Positions 50,896 to 58,711 of a stretch of DNA of 64,000 nucleotides are shown piece by piece; the first letter of the stretch is position 1, and every line of letters begins with the position of its first letter. A model generated the notes under the pieces. It was not told where the DNA came from. It was given only the letters and a program-made list of their open reading frames with translations, and searched no databases. Source of the DNA: JAWPMV01 sp038527215 (GTDB taxonomy: Bacteria > Bacteroidota > Bacteroidia > J057); assembly GCA_038527215.1 (NCBI GenBank), contig JBCBGC010000010.1, positions 1-64,000 on the forward strand. Reading direction: 5' to 3'. The position numbers and the translations under genes are program-made.

Positions 50896-52644
50896 ATGAC
50901 ACGCACTTACTCTCCCAAAGGCCTCTCGGTGCTCCTCATAACCTTGCTTGTGTTTATTGGTGATATGGCCATGGCTCAGGGATCCTGGGATCCTAAGAAG
51001 TATTTTGGCATACCCAATCGCGATAAGCACAACGTATTCTTTGATGAGTTCGAAGACAATCGTCACAATTGGGACCTGGGCTCATCCTTCCTAACGGAGC
51101 GTATTGAAGACGGAGAGTATTACTGCTCTTCCCGAACGCCTCGCACCTATGTGAAGCACCGTCCCATCTCCATGAACCAGTCAGGGAATTATGAAATTGA
51201 AATCCGGTTACGGTATGTAAATGGAGAGACTAACAGCGTCATGGGCCTTTCCTTTGGCCGGGACCTCGAAGGCAACGAATACACCTTCTTCATCAATCCT
51301 AAATATCCCAAGAGCCGCTTCAAGATCTGTCAGATAGACTATCTTAATCGTACCATCAACTTCCAGAACTGGATGTCGATGGCCAGCCGCTATAACAAGC
51401 ATTCTCACAATACCCTCCTGGTTAGAAAAGTGAACAGTACCTGGTTCTTCTTTATTAATGAGGTATTGGTTTTTGAGATGCCTGCGAAAAAACTCTTCGG
51501 CAGCGACTTTGGGTTTATCGTAGGAGGCAAGACTGCCGTTGAAGTAGATTACCTGCGGGTTTCTGAAATCCGTACCGTAGACAATATGGGCCCACAGATC
51601 ACTATCCTGGAGCCCCCCCTCAACGGAAAGAAAGTATTTATCGGAGAGGATCCTAAGCAGGACATCGTAGGCAAAGTATATGATGCCTCCGGAATCTCTT
51701 CTCTCTATATCAATGGTGAGCGTCTGGAAGTAAGAGACGGCATCTTCCGCGCTTCGCTTACCCTTCCAGACCAGCAGGTTTACCGCATCGAGGTAGAAGC
51801 CAAGGACAGTTATAATAATGCCAGCGCGGTTACTTTCTCCATGCGCTATAAAGAGCCTGTACAGCAGCTCGTTTACAGTACCCAGCAGAAGAGCTTCTAT
51901 AACGAAGACTTTAAAGCGGTCAAAAACACCCGGGGCAAAAACTTCCTCCTGTTGATCGGCATCAACCAGTATTCTAACTGGAATCGTTTGCACAATGCCG
52001 TGAAAGACTGTAATGACCTGGCCCACACCCTGACTTCTTATTATCAGTTTGATCCAGAGAATGTCATTACCCTGTTCAACGAGAAAGCTACCCGAGAAAA
52101 TATTCTGGAAACCCTGGAGTCTCTTCAGGAAAACCTCAATCCTGACGATAATCTGCTGATTTATTATGCAGGCCACGGTTATTACGATCCACAGTCCACC
52201 TTGGGCTACTGGGTTCCCGTAAACGCCCGCTTGAATAAGATTCCTGATTTTATCCGGAACTCTACCATTCACGATTATCTGCGGACGATCAACTCCAAGC
52301 ACACCTTCCTGATTGTGGACGCTTGTTATGCTGGATCGCTGTTCGCACATGCTCGTGGGTCCATTATTCCGAACAACCGTTCTCGCTGGGCCTTTACTTC
52401 CGGAGATATCGAAAAAGTATGGGACGGACAGCCCGGACAAAACAGTCCTTTTGCCCGCTACCTAATCCGCTATCTCCGCTCCAGCGAAAAGCCACAGCTA
52501 TCTGCGCAGGAATTGATTGAAAATGTATCCGATATCGTAGAAAGAAATACCGCTCAGTCTCCCAAAGGAGATCCACTGAGAAGCGTAGGGGATGAAGGAG
52601 GCGTATTTATGTTCTATCGCCGCCCCAGTTCATACCGACGCTAA
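50896..52644 (+). CDS. Exported caspase-like (peptidase C14) protein with N-terminal LamG-like domain
   Basis: The 582-residue protein has a signal peptide (SVLLITLLVFIGDMAMAQ), then a LamG/DUF1080-like beta-sandwich (about 35-225, FDEFEDNRHNWDLGS, FGFIVGGKTAVEVDYLRV) and an Ig-like linker. The caspase domain follows (about 350-575) with catalytic H427 in YYAGHGYY and C477 in VDACYAGS. It is a plausible Cys protease acting outside the cytoplasm, unlike most prokaryotic caspases. ATG 50896 is preferred; an earlier ATG (50842) would mask the signal peptide. ECF sigma and anti-sigma-like genes follow, after a strong terminator. Confidence 0.88.
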   Translation: MTRTYSPKGLSVLLITLLVFIGDMAMAQGSWDPKKYFGIPNRDKHNVFFDEFEDNRHNWDLGSSFLTERIEDGEYYCSSRTPRTYVKHRPISMNQSGNYEIEIRLRYVNGETNSVMGLSFGRDLEGNEYTFFINPKYPKSRFKICQIDYLNRTINFQNWMSMASRYNKHSHNTLLVRKVNSTWFFFINEVLVFEMPAKKLFGSDFGFIVGGKTAVEVDYLRVSEIRTVDNMGPQITILEPPLNGKKVFIGEDPKQDIVGKVYDASGISSLYINGERLEVRDGIFRASLTLPDQQVYRIEVEAKDSYNNASAVTFSMRYKEPVQQLVYSTQQKSFYNEDFKAVKNTRGKNFLLLIGINQYSNWNRLHNAVKDCNDLAHTLTSYYQFDPENVITLFNEKATRENILETLESLQENLNPDDNLLIYYAGHGYYDPQSTLGYWVPVNARLNKIPDFIRNSTIHDYLRTINSKHTFLIVDACYAGSLFAHARGSIIPNNRSRWAFTSGDIEKVWDGQPGQNSPFARYLIRYLRSSEKPQLSAQELIENVSDIVERNTAQSPKGDPLRSVGDEGGVFMFYRRPSSYRR

Positions 52645-52677
52645 AGACATAGAAGAACGCTAAGCTTCTATACGTGC

Positions 52678-52708
52678 ACCGGGACCCAATTGGGTCCCGG
52701 TTTTTTTT
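52678..52708 (+). terminator. Intrinsic terminator of the caspase gene
   Basis: ACCGGGACCC (52678-52687) pairs with GGGTCCCGGT (52692-52701) around AATT and is followed by a run of eight T (52701-52708). Confidence 0.9.
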
Positions 52709-52766
52709 GTCCCATCCCGAAGGAGCTACTTTTTCTCTGGCTTTGTCGTATATTTAGGTACGCAGC

Positions 52767-53378
52767 ATGTTTCGCAAGTCAGGAAATATCAAATCCTTTA
52801 CGGACGAAGACCTCATCCGTAGGTATCGTAACAGCCACGATGCCAACTATGTGGGTGAGCTGTTTGAGCGTTATACCCACGTGGTGTTTCTGGTGTGTAT
52901 GAAATACCTGAAAGATCCGGTAGAGAGCGAAGACATGGTGATGCAGATCTTCGAGAAGTTGTTGGAGGATTTAAAGAAATACAACGTCAAATCTTTCAAA
53001 CATTGGTTGCACACCGTTACCAAAAACCAATGTCTCATCAAACTCGATAAAGAAAAGCGTAAGCGCCATAAAGTAGATGAATTCCGCGAAACCCAACAGG
53101 CGCTTATGGAATCCGGGCAAGATTCTGATCTTTTAGACGCAGAAGAAAGGGAAGTGCAGATCAATCATCTGGAATCGGCCTTAAAACTGCTGAATGAGCA
53201 ACAAAGGCGTTGTGTAGAACTGTTTTACCTGCAGAAGATGAGCTATCAGGAAGTAGCTGATAAGACGGGTTATGATATGAAGCAGGTAAAGAGCTACATC
53301 CAGAACGGAAAAAGAAACCTGAAGAAGCATTTGGAAAAAATAGGCGCGGATACCTTTATGGGGCAAGCCAATGAGTGA
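52767..53378 (+). CDS. ECF-type RNA polymerase sigma factor
   Basis: The 203-residue protein has region 2 (ELFERYTHVVFLVCMKYLKDPVESEDMVMQIFEKL, whose core is YLKDPVESEDMVMQ) and region 4 (LKLLNEQQRRCVELFYLQKMSYQEVADKTG...QVKSYIQNGKRNLKK). It has no fused extra domain. It overlaps the downstream membrane protein gene by 8 bp, so it is co-translated with its likely anti-sigma factor. The stimulus and target genes are not known; the caspase gene just upstream is separated by a terminator but may be a target. Confidence 0.93.
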   Translation: MFRKSGNIKSFTDEDLIRRYRNSHDANYVGELFERYTHVVFLVCMKYLKDPVESEDMVMQIFEKLLEDLKKYNVKSFKHWLHTVTKNQCLIKLDKEKRKRHKVDEFRETQQALMESGQDSDLLDAEEREVQINHLESALKLLNEQQRRCVELFYLQKMSYQEVADKTGYDMKQVKSYIQNGKRNLKKHLEKIGADTFMGQANE

Positions 53379-54669
53379 GGAAAGAAACATATCGTTTGAG
53401 GCAGGGCAAATACCCAGCATGCAGATGCTCCAACAGTATCTGGAAGGGACCCTGTCTGAGGAGGACCGGCGCTTGCTTGAATCTCAAATGGGGGATCACC
53501 CCCTCTTCCAGGATGCGATGGAAGGTTTGGGGCAGATAGACGATCCCAAAGCCTTTGAAGGACATGTACGGAAAATCCAAGCCGCAACGCATAAGCGGTT
53601 GCGCGGCAAAGGCAGGGGGCGCGAAAAACTGGTCAAGCGCCAGTCCCGAGTGCTTCCGCAAAACTTTACCATCATGACCCTGGCTGCAGCAGCAGCCCTG
53701 GCCTTGATTTTCTTCTCAGTAGTCATCATGCGGGAGGAGAATAAAGGGGAAGCAACTATGGCTGATGCCCAGATCGAAGAAAACACCGTCCCGATGGTTC
53801 AGGAAAAACCCATCGAGCCGGAAGCGCAGGCGATTATCGCCGATACGATGGCTGATAGAGAGGAACCGGAATTAATGGCCGATGCGAAAGTACCTCAACA
53901 AGTCATACCCGGAACACAATCCACCCCCAATCCATCTAACCCTACGAGCCTGCAAGGAGCTACTACAGCTAATAGTCCTCAACCTACAGCAGGTACTGTT
54001 CTACCCGAGCCTGTAGCAAATGATATCAGTCCTTCCCCTACGACTGCGCCAGCTTCGGCAGCTTCTCCGCCTCCTCCTCCGCCTGTCCAGACAGAAGAAG
54101 CTGACGACTTTGGCTACTCCTCTGAAGAACTCGCCAATGTTCCCTTAGAAGAAAGTGTCGTGCTGGGCGAATCCGAATTAGAACGAAAAGAAGCCTCTCC
54201 CAAAAAACGTAAAGCGAGCCGCAAGCGAGATGATTATAACCTGTCTTCTGCCGATGAAAAGGCCGGAGCCCAAAGTGATGAAGACAAAACCTTCGGGCAG
54301 TTGGAAAAAGGGCGTCATATGGCGGATTTGCTCACCGAAGCTGCTGGCTATTATGACCAGAACAATTTTGCCAAAGCCACCCCACTATTGAAAGAGGTAA
54401 TCCAGACCTCCCCCAACAATGTTACCGCCAACTATTATCTGGGCAGTATTTACCTCAAGCAAAAATCTCCCCGACAGGCCACTTCCCATTTGGAAAGGGC
54501 CGCCAACCAGCCCAATGCTTCAGCTTACTATCAGGCGCAGTGGGAGCTTAAGCAAGCCTACAGCCAACGTGGCAAGAAAGGCAACACCAAAAAACTCCTC
54601 ACCAAAATCGCCAGCGAAGGGGGACCTTACGCCCAGCAGGCCAAGGCAGAACTGGAGAAGCTGAAATAA
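53371..54669 (+). CDS. Membrane anti-sigma-like protein with C-terminal TPR repeats
   Basis: The 432-residue protein has a short cytoplasmic N-terminus (about 1-98) with MQMLQQYLEGTLSEEDRRLLE, as in anti-sigma domains of Bacteroidota but without a clear zinc-binding HxxxCxxC. One transmembrane segment (about 99-120) follows, then a Pro/Ala-rich linker (about 170-250) and TPR repeats near 310-390 (YYDQNNFAKATPLLKEVIQ, NYYLGSIYLKQKSPRQATSHL). The TPR part should be periplasmic. The 8-bp overlap with the ECF sigma gene supports an anti-sigma role, with the TPR domain possibly sensing an envelope signal. Confidence 0.82.
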   Translation: MSEERNISFEAGQIPSMQMLQQYLEGTLSEEDRRLLESQMGDHPLFQDAMEGLGQIDDPKAFEGHVRKIQAATHKRLRGKGRGREKLVKRQSRVLPQNFTIMTLAAAAALALIFFSVVIMREENKGEATMADAQIEENTVPMVQEKPIEPEAQAIIADTMADREEPELMADAKVPQQVIPGTQSTPNPSNPTSLQGATTANSPQPTAGTVLPEPVANDISPSPTTAPASAASPPPPPPVQTEEADDFGYSSEELANVPLEESVVLGESELERKEASPKKRKASRKRDDYNLSSADEKAGAQSDEDKTFGQLEKGRHMADLLTEAAGYYDQNNFAKATPLLKEVIQTSPNNVTANYYLGSIYLKQKSPRQATSHLERAANQPNASAYYQAQWELKQAYSQRGKKGNTKKLLTKIASEGGPYAQQAKAELEKLK

Positions 54670-54690
54670 TAAAAATGCCTATCTTTCGGC

Positions 54691-55452
54691 ATGGCCGAAT
54701 CCACGGATACCTATCGTATTCAACTAGCCCACTTTGAGGGGCCTTTTGACCTGCTCCTGTTCTTTATTGAACGGGATGAACTGGATATCCATGATATTCC
54801 GATCGCTACCATCACTGAAGACTTCCTGGATTATATGAAGCAGATGGAAGATCTCAATATTGAACTGGCTGCCGAGTTTATCCTGGTAGCGAGTACCTTG
54901 ATGCGGATCAAAGCCAAAATGCTGCTGCCTCGTCCTATCCTCAATGAAGCCGGAGAAGAAGTAGACCCACGGGAAGAACTGGTGCAACGCCTGCTGGAGT
55001 ACAAGCGGTATAAGGAGGTGTTGGCTGACCTGGCCAAAATGGAAGAGCAGCAGGGAGAAAGAGAAACCAGGGGGTACGCCAAAGCAGAAGAAAAATTCCT
55101 CATGCAATCTGAGTACCCTGAGGAGGAACTACTGGGGATGGATCTCTACCAACTGATGCGCACCTTCAAGCGAATTTGGGATCGTCATCATGACGAATTG
55201 AAAAGACCGCGCCACGTAATTCGCCAATATCCTTACACCCTGGAACAAGTAAAAAATAATCTCCTGGAAAGGGTATTGGTTACGGACCGATTAGACTTCG
55301 TTGCTTTTGCCCTCATGGAACATAATCGTATCCATGTGGTTTTCAGTTTCTTGGCCATCCTGGAACTCGCCCAGGTCCAGAAAATTTCCATCATCATCGG
55401 CGAGGGTTACAACAACTTTTGGGTCACCCGCAAGGCTGAAAAAGAAGCCTAA
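54691..55452 (+). CDS. scpA: Segregation and condensation protein A (kleisin of Smc-ScpAB)
   Basis: The 253-residue protein has the N-terminal kleisin helix region YRIQLAHFEGPFDLLLFFIE, then IPIATITEDFLDYM, and AAEFILVASTLMRIKAKMLLP, all typical of ScpA. It links the Smc heads and binds ScpB. The length is normal. It starts 21 bp after the anti-sigma-like gene, possibly by read-through. Its presence shows that a standard Smc-ScpAB complex is very likely in this organism, so the MukBEF-like genes at 35.5-40.2 kb are not the only condensin. Confidence 0.94.
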   Translation: MAESTDTYRIQLAHFEGPFDLLLFFIERDELDIHDIPIATITEDFLDYMKQMEDLNIELAAEFILVASTLMRIKAKMLLPRPILNEAGEEVDPREELVQRLLEYKRYKEVLADLAKMEEQQGERETRGYAKAEEKFLMQSEYPEEELLGMDLYQLMRTFKRIWDRHHDELKRPRHVIRQYPYTLEQVKNNLLERVLVTDRLDFVAFALMEHNRIHVVFSFLAILELAQVQKISIIIGEGYNNFWVTRKAEKEA

Positions 55453-55556
55453 TCTTTCATGCGAATTTATTGTACACTTGTATAATAATTTGACAAGTGG
55501 ATTAATTTACCCTACCTTAGATATTGTCTTTTAGGCATTACGCCAGATACAGAAGC

Positions 55557-55606
55557 TAGGGGTTAGGGTTGACTCTCCCAATGGGATTGAGTCCCCTAAT
55601 TTTTTT
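55557..55606 (+). terminator. Structured terminator after scpA
   Basis: GACTC (55571-55575) pairs with GAGTC (55589-55593) around a CCCA/TGGG inner stem, and an outer AGGGG/CCCCT adds length. Seven T follow (55600-55606). Confidence 0.6.
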
Positions 55607-55705
55607 ATACCTATCCCATCTCTTTTCCTTCCCTTTTCCTTTTCGGGCAAAAATCGCAACTTGCGAGCCGACATTTCCCTTTTTCCATCCAAGAAATTTT
55701 GAAGG

Positions 55706-55945
55706 ATGCATTATCTATGGTTTGTGTTGATCGGTCTGGGGGCCGCTAACCTGGGAGGACAACTCACCCAGGGAACGGGTGTAAGCATCTGGCATCATGC
55801 GTTGGCGGCGATACCTGCGGCCTTATTGGCTGGCTGGTGGATGCAGGGAAGTGATCCCACCTTATTCCATTTTCCTGCGATGGCGTTGGCTGCGGTAGCT
55901 GCCATGGCCATGGTCCTGCTGATATTTTTTCTAAAACGTCTTTAG
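55706..55945 (+). CDS. Small membrane protein of 79 residues
   Basis: Three hydrophobic segments (about 3-20, 30-46, 55-77) make up nearly all of this small protein, with a Gly-rich first helix (LIGLGAANLGGQLTQG). The pattern is loosely like GlsB/YeaQ-type small membrane proteins, without firm assignment. A weak GAAGG lies at the start. The 3' end overlaps the convergent alkB gene by 4 bp. Its existence is supported by a full-length hydrophobic pattern and tight packing, not by recognised homology. Confidence 0.6.
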   Translation: MHYLWFVLIGLGAANLGGQLTQGTGVSIWHHALAAIPAALLAGWWMQGSDPTLFHFPAMALAAVAAMAMVLLIFFLKRL

Positions 55946-56535
55946 AGCCCCTCGGGGAAAATATAGCGGAAGGTCAGGTTGATTCGTTCCGCTACCATTC
56001 GGGCTGTTTTGGGAAGACTGTGTTGCCATCTGGCTTGCATGCCTGCTTTCATCCAGAAAAGACTGCCGTGTTCCAGGGAAAAGCTATGCTTTTCTACCGC
56101 AGATTGATCCCTACTTCTTAGGTTAAACTTCCGACTCGCCCCCAGGCTAACCGAGGCGATGATCGGCTCCGGGCCTAACATCTTTTCATCATCCTGATGC
56201 CAACCCATACTATCCTGTCCGTGGCGATAAAGATTGAGGAGCACACTGTTAAAGGCATGGCCTCCCCAGCCTTGCACTTGCGCTCGCAGGTCGAGTAGGG
56301 GAGCTGTCCAGGCCAGGGGCTCTAGGTTGAGGCCCGAATAAGTATAGGCAGTGCCTGGTTCTCCATACCAGGCCGTAAGCCTTGGTTGAGGCAGTTTTTT
56401 TCCGAAAATGCGCACATGGTACTGTTGCCAGTCCACTTGCTCCCGCAAGGTCTGAAAAAGCTGGTCCGCTACTTCTTTAGGTAAAAAGTCCGGTTGGTAT
56501 ATCCAGTCTGGAGCCTGGGATTTAGGAGGCGTCAT
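55942..56535 (-). CDS. alkB: AlkB-type 2-oxoglutarate/Fe(II)-dependent DNA demethylase
   Basis: The 197-residue protein oxidatively removes methyl groups from N1-methyladenine and N3-methylcytosine. It has the substrate-binding PRLTAWYG and YTYSG, the iron ligands H113-x-D115 (WHQDDE) and H172 (WQHSLPKT), and the 2-oxoglutarate-binding RINLTFR (R184 and R190). It is shorter than E. coli AlkB but of the size of bacterial group 2 and ALKBH2/3-like proteins. Its start overlaps the preceding Dabb gene by 14 bp, suggesting co-translation. Confidence 0.94.
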   Translation of the reverse strand: MTPPKSQAPDWIYQPDFLPKEVADQLFQTLREQVDWQQYHVRIFGKKLPQPRLTAWYGEPGTAYTYSGLNLEPLAWTAPLLDLRAQVQGWGGHAFNSVLLNLYRHGQDSMGWHQDDEKMLGPEPIIASVSLGASRKFNLRSRDQSAVEKHSFSLEHGSLFWMKAGMQARWQHSLPKTARMVAERINLTFRYIFPEGL

Positions 56536-56809
56536 AGACGACTACTTTTGCCCACATGCTGCTACAGTCTTTGAAAAATTGCTGGTGAAGAGGGTCTACC
56601 TGGTAGGCATCATGACCAGCGAGATCTTTGAGTACCACCATCAGGGAAAAGTCAAAGGAATCATCCACTACAGGCCGCTCGGAGGCTACCGGTTCTCCGA
56701 TGTAAATCGCTTCGATAGATTCGATTCCGCGCAGGCTCTCCAGGCCTTTACGCATGCCTGCTTTGTCAGAGCCTTCTTTGAGCCAGAATAAAACGTGATG
56801 GACAAACAT
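56522..56809 (-). CDS. Dabb-family (stress-responsive alpha-beta barrel) protein
   Basis: The 95-residue protein has MFVHHVLFWLKEG and DSFDFSLMVVLKDLAGHDAYQVDPLHQQF, the second part being the typical stretch SLMVVLKDLAGHDAYQ of Dabb proteins. These form dimeric ferredoxin-like barrels; functions range from stress proteins to small-molecule cyclases, so none is assigned. It overlaps alkB by 14 bp and lies 21 bp after psuG, so it may be part of the pseudouridine operon. Confidence 0.9.
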   Translation of the reverse strand: MFVHHVLFWLKEGSDKAGMRKGLESLRGIESIEAIYIGEPVASERPVVDDSFDFSLMVVLKDLAGHDAYQVDPLHQQFFKDCSSMWAKVVVYDAS

Positions 56810-56830
56810 ATTGATAGGTAAATAGGGTAC

Positions 56831-57751
56831 TTAAGAAAGTTTGGCCAGGGCTACGGCTATTTCAGCAGCCAGGCGCGCGTTGTTTTCGACCAGGCGGATA
56901 TTGGAAAAAAGGCTGTTACCAGCCGTCAGCTCTTTGATGCGGTTCAGGAGAAAAGGGGTTACCTCTTTTCCTGTGATCTGCCGTTCTTCCGCCTCCTGCA
57001 AGGCGGTTTCTATCACTGCTTCAATTTCCGCGGCTGGCATGGAAAATGCCTCCGGAATAGGATTCGCAATAAGTATGCCCGAGCCCAGTTCCAATTGCCA
57101 ATGGGTATGCATCATGGCGGCAATCTCTGCGGAGCTGCTCAAGGCAAAAGGCGCCTGGGAGCCGCTTTCACGGGTGTAAAAGGCAGGGAACTCCCGGGTA
57201 CCGACCCCTACCACCGGCACACCCATGGTTTCCAGGTACTCCAGCGTCAAAGGGATATCCAGAATAGATTTTACGCCGGCCGAAACTACGCCTACTGGCG
57301 TCCGAGCTAGTTCCTGTAAATCAGCAGATATATCAAAGGTTTCCTGCGCTTTACGGTGTACGCCTCCAATCCCTCCGGTCGCAAACATGCGAATCCCAGC
57401 CAATTTGGCGCCGATCATGGTGGCCGCCACCGTAGTAGCCGCATGCTGTCTCGTAGACAGCAACCAGCCTAAGTCCCGCCGACTGGCTTTGACCACTTCT
57501 GGCGATTGAGCCAAAAAGAGCAAATCCTCTTCTTCCAGGCCTACCTTAATTCTTCCCCCAAGAATGGCGATCGTTGCGGGAACCGCGCCTCCTTCCCGAA
57601 TGAGTTGTTCCAGCCGTTGGGCTGTCTCCAGGTTTTCCGGGTAAGGCATCCCATGGGCAATGATGGTAGATTCCAGGGCGACCACTGCCTGCCCATTTTG
57701 GAGGGCCTCGGCTACTTCAGGGGCTAAATCAACAAGAGAATGTATCGACAT
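56831..57751 (-). CDS. psuG: Pseudouridine-5'-phosphate glycosidase PsuG
   Basis: PsuG splits pseudouridine 5'-phosphate into uracil and ribose 5-phosphate. The 306-residue protein begins with the conserved VALESTIIAHGMPYPENLE and continues with AILGGRIKVGL, ASRRDLGWLL, MFATGGIGGVHR, and SAGVKSILDIPLTLEYLET. The length is normal. A TAnnTTTG element lies 17 bases before ATG 57751, inside the 35-bp gap after psuK, so it may also be transcribed on its own. Confidence 0.95.
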   Translation of the reverse strand: MSIHSLVDLAPEVAEALQNGQAVVALESTIIAHGMPYPENLETAQRLEQLIREGGAVPATIAILGGRIKVGLEEEDLLFLAQSPEVVKASRRDLGWLLSTRQHAATTVAATMIGAKLAGIRMFATGGIGGVHRKAQETFDISADLQELARTPVGVVSAGVKSILDIPLTLEYLETMGVPVVGVGTREFPAFYTRESGSQAPFALSSSAEIAAMMHTHWQLELGSGILIANPIPEAFSMPAAEIEAVIETALQEAEERQITGKEVTPFLLNRIKELTAGNSLFSNIRLVENNARLAAEIAVALAKLS

Positions 57752-57768
57752 GATGGCAAAAATGTGCC

Positions 57769-57776
57769 CAAAGGTA
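57769..57776 (-). promoter_or_regulatory. Candidate -7 element of psuG
   Basis: On the minus strand this reads TACCTTTG, an exact TAnnTTTG, 17 bases before ATG 57751. Confidence 0.45.
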
Positions 57777-57786
57777 GAAAACTTTT

Positions 57787-58674
57787 TTAGGAGCGCTTGG
57801 CTAGGACGGTCTCTGCTGAAATATCCGGCGCTACGGTTTGCGTAGAAGCTACACAGATGGCTCCTGCTTTGGCTCCGGCCAGCAAGGCCTGCGCGATAGT
57901 GGCTCCTCTATAGAGCGCTGCTACCACCGCTGCCAGACAACTATCGCCCGCCCCGACCAGGTCTTTCACTTCTGCGGGTAAAGCTGCTTGTTCGATGGAC
58001 TGACCTTGAGCATTGATCCACTTGAGTCCCTGGGCTCCGCGGGTAAGCAGGATATGTTGACAGTGGAGGCTAGGGGAGGCTTGTTGAAAGGCATTCCACT
58101 CTCCTTCATTGGGACAAAAGAGAAAAATATTTCCACGGAGGGAGGCGAGACGCTGAGCCAGGGGTTGAGAGACCGGGTCGAGTACCACGGGCACTTGTCG
58201 CCTATTTGCCTCTAGAATCAGGGTTTGAAGCGTACCTACAGGAAGGTTTGTTTCTAGGATTAAGTATTCGCACGGGAAAATGCGGGCTAATTGACGCTGA
58301 GCCCAGTCTGGCGTTAATTCTTCACAAATGGAAAGATCTGTGATCGAGGCCTGTAAGCCTCCGGTTTCATCCAGGAGGGATAAGTCCGTACCGGTATCTT
58401 GATCCTGACTTTTGCCTACGCCTAAGGTATCCACGCCCAAAGCAGTGAGCTGATTCATCATTTCCTGCCCAGCCCGATCGTGGCCGATCTGCCCGAAGAG
58501 CCGGACTGGTATGTCCAGGCGGGCCAGGTTCTCAGCAATGTTACGGGCTACGCCTCCAGGGCTGTACCGGACCTCGCCCGGTTGAGAATCCCTGGAAATC
58601 CATCCTTTGGACGCTTGTCCCCGGATATCCCAAAAGATGCCTCCGGCCACGCTGATGCTTGCCTTTCGTTCCAT
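57787..58674 (-). CDS. psuK: PfkB-family kinase, probable pseudouridine kinase PsuK
   Basis: The 295-residue protein is a ribokinase-family enzyme. It has the N-terminal substrate loop VAGGIFWDIRG, YSPGGVARNIAENLARL, and the C-terminal catalytic DLVGAGDSCLAAV with the anion-hole GAGD. With psuG immediately downstream, it most likely phosphorylates pseudouridine at the 5' position. The start codon sits in the loop of an 11-bp hairpin (58657-58692), an unusual position that might affect translation. Confidence 0.9.
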   Translation of the reverse strand: MERKASISVAGGIFWDIRGQASKGWISRDSQPGEVRYSPGGVARNIAENLARLDIPVRLFGQIGHDRAGQEMMNQLTALGVDTLGVGKSQDQDTGTDLSLLDETGGLQASITDLSICEELTPDWAQRQLARIFPCEYLILETNLPVGTLQTLILEANRRQVPVVLDPVSQPLAQRLASLRGNIFLFCPNEGEWNAFQQASPSLHCQHILLTRGAQGLKWINAQGQSIEQAALPAEVKDLVGAGDSCLAAVVAALYRGATIAQALLAGAKAGAICVASTQTVAPDISAETVLAKRS

Positions 58675-58692
58675 AACCGAAGAAAGGCAAGC
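58657..58692 (-). repeat. 11-bp hairpin presenting the psuK start codon in its loop
   Basis: GCTTGCCTTTC (58657-58667) and GAAAGGCAAGC (58682-58692) are exact complements with a 14-base loop. ATG of psuK (58674) lies within the loop. It could be a weak terminator of the preceding outer-membrane protein gene or a translational control element. Confidence 0.55.
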
Positions 58693-58711
58693 CGGGGATC
58701 GGAATCAAATT

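Noticed and set aside
51208..52440. 410-codon minus-strand ORF under the caspase gene
   Set aside because: The plus strand encodes a full signal peptide, LamG-like domain and caspase motifs; the antisense frame shows none and is open because of codon bias.
52861..52885. Another CACGTGG within the sigma factor gene considered as a third parS-like site
   Set aside because: The flanks are not palindromic, so it lacks the 14-bp symmetry of the two sites near ybeY.
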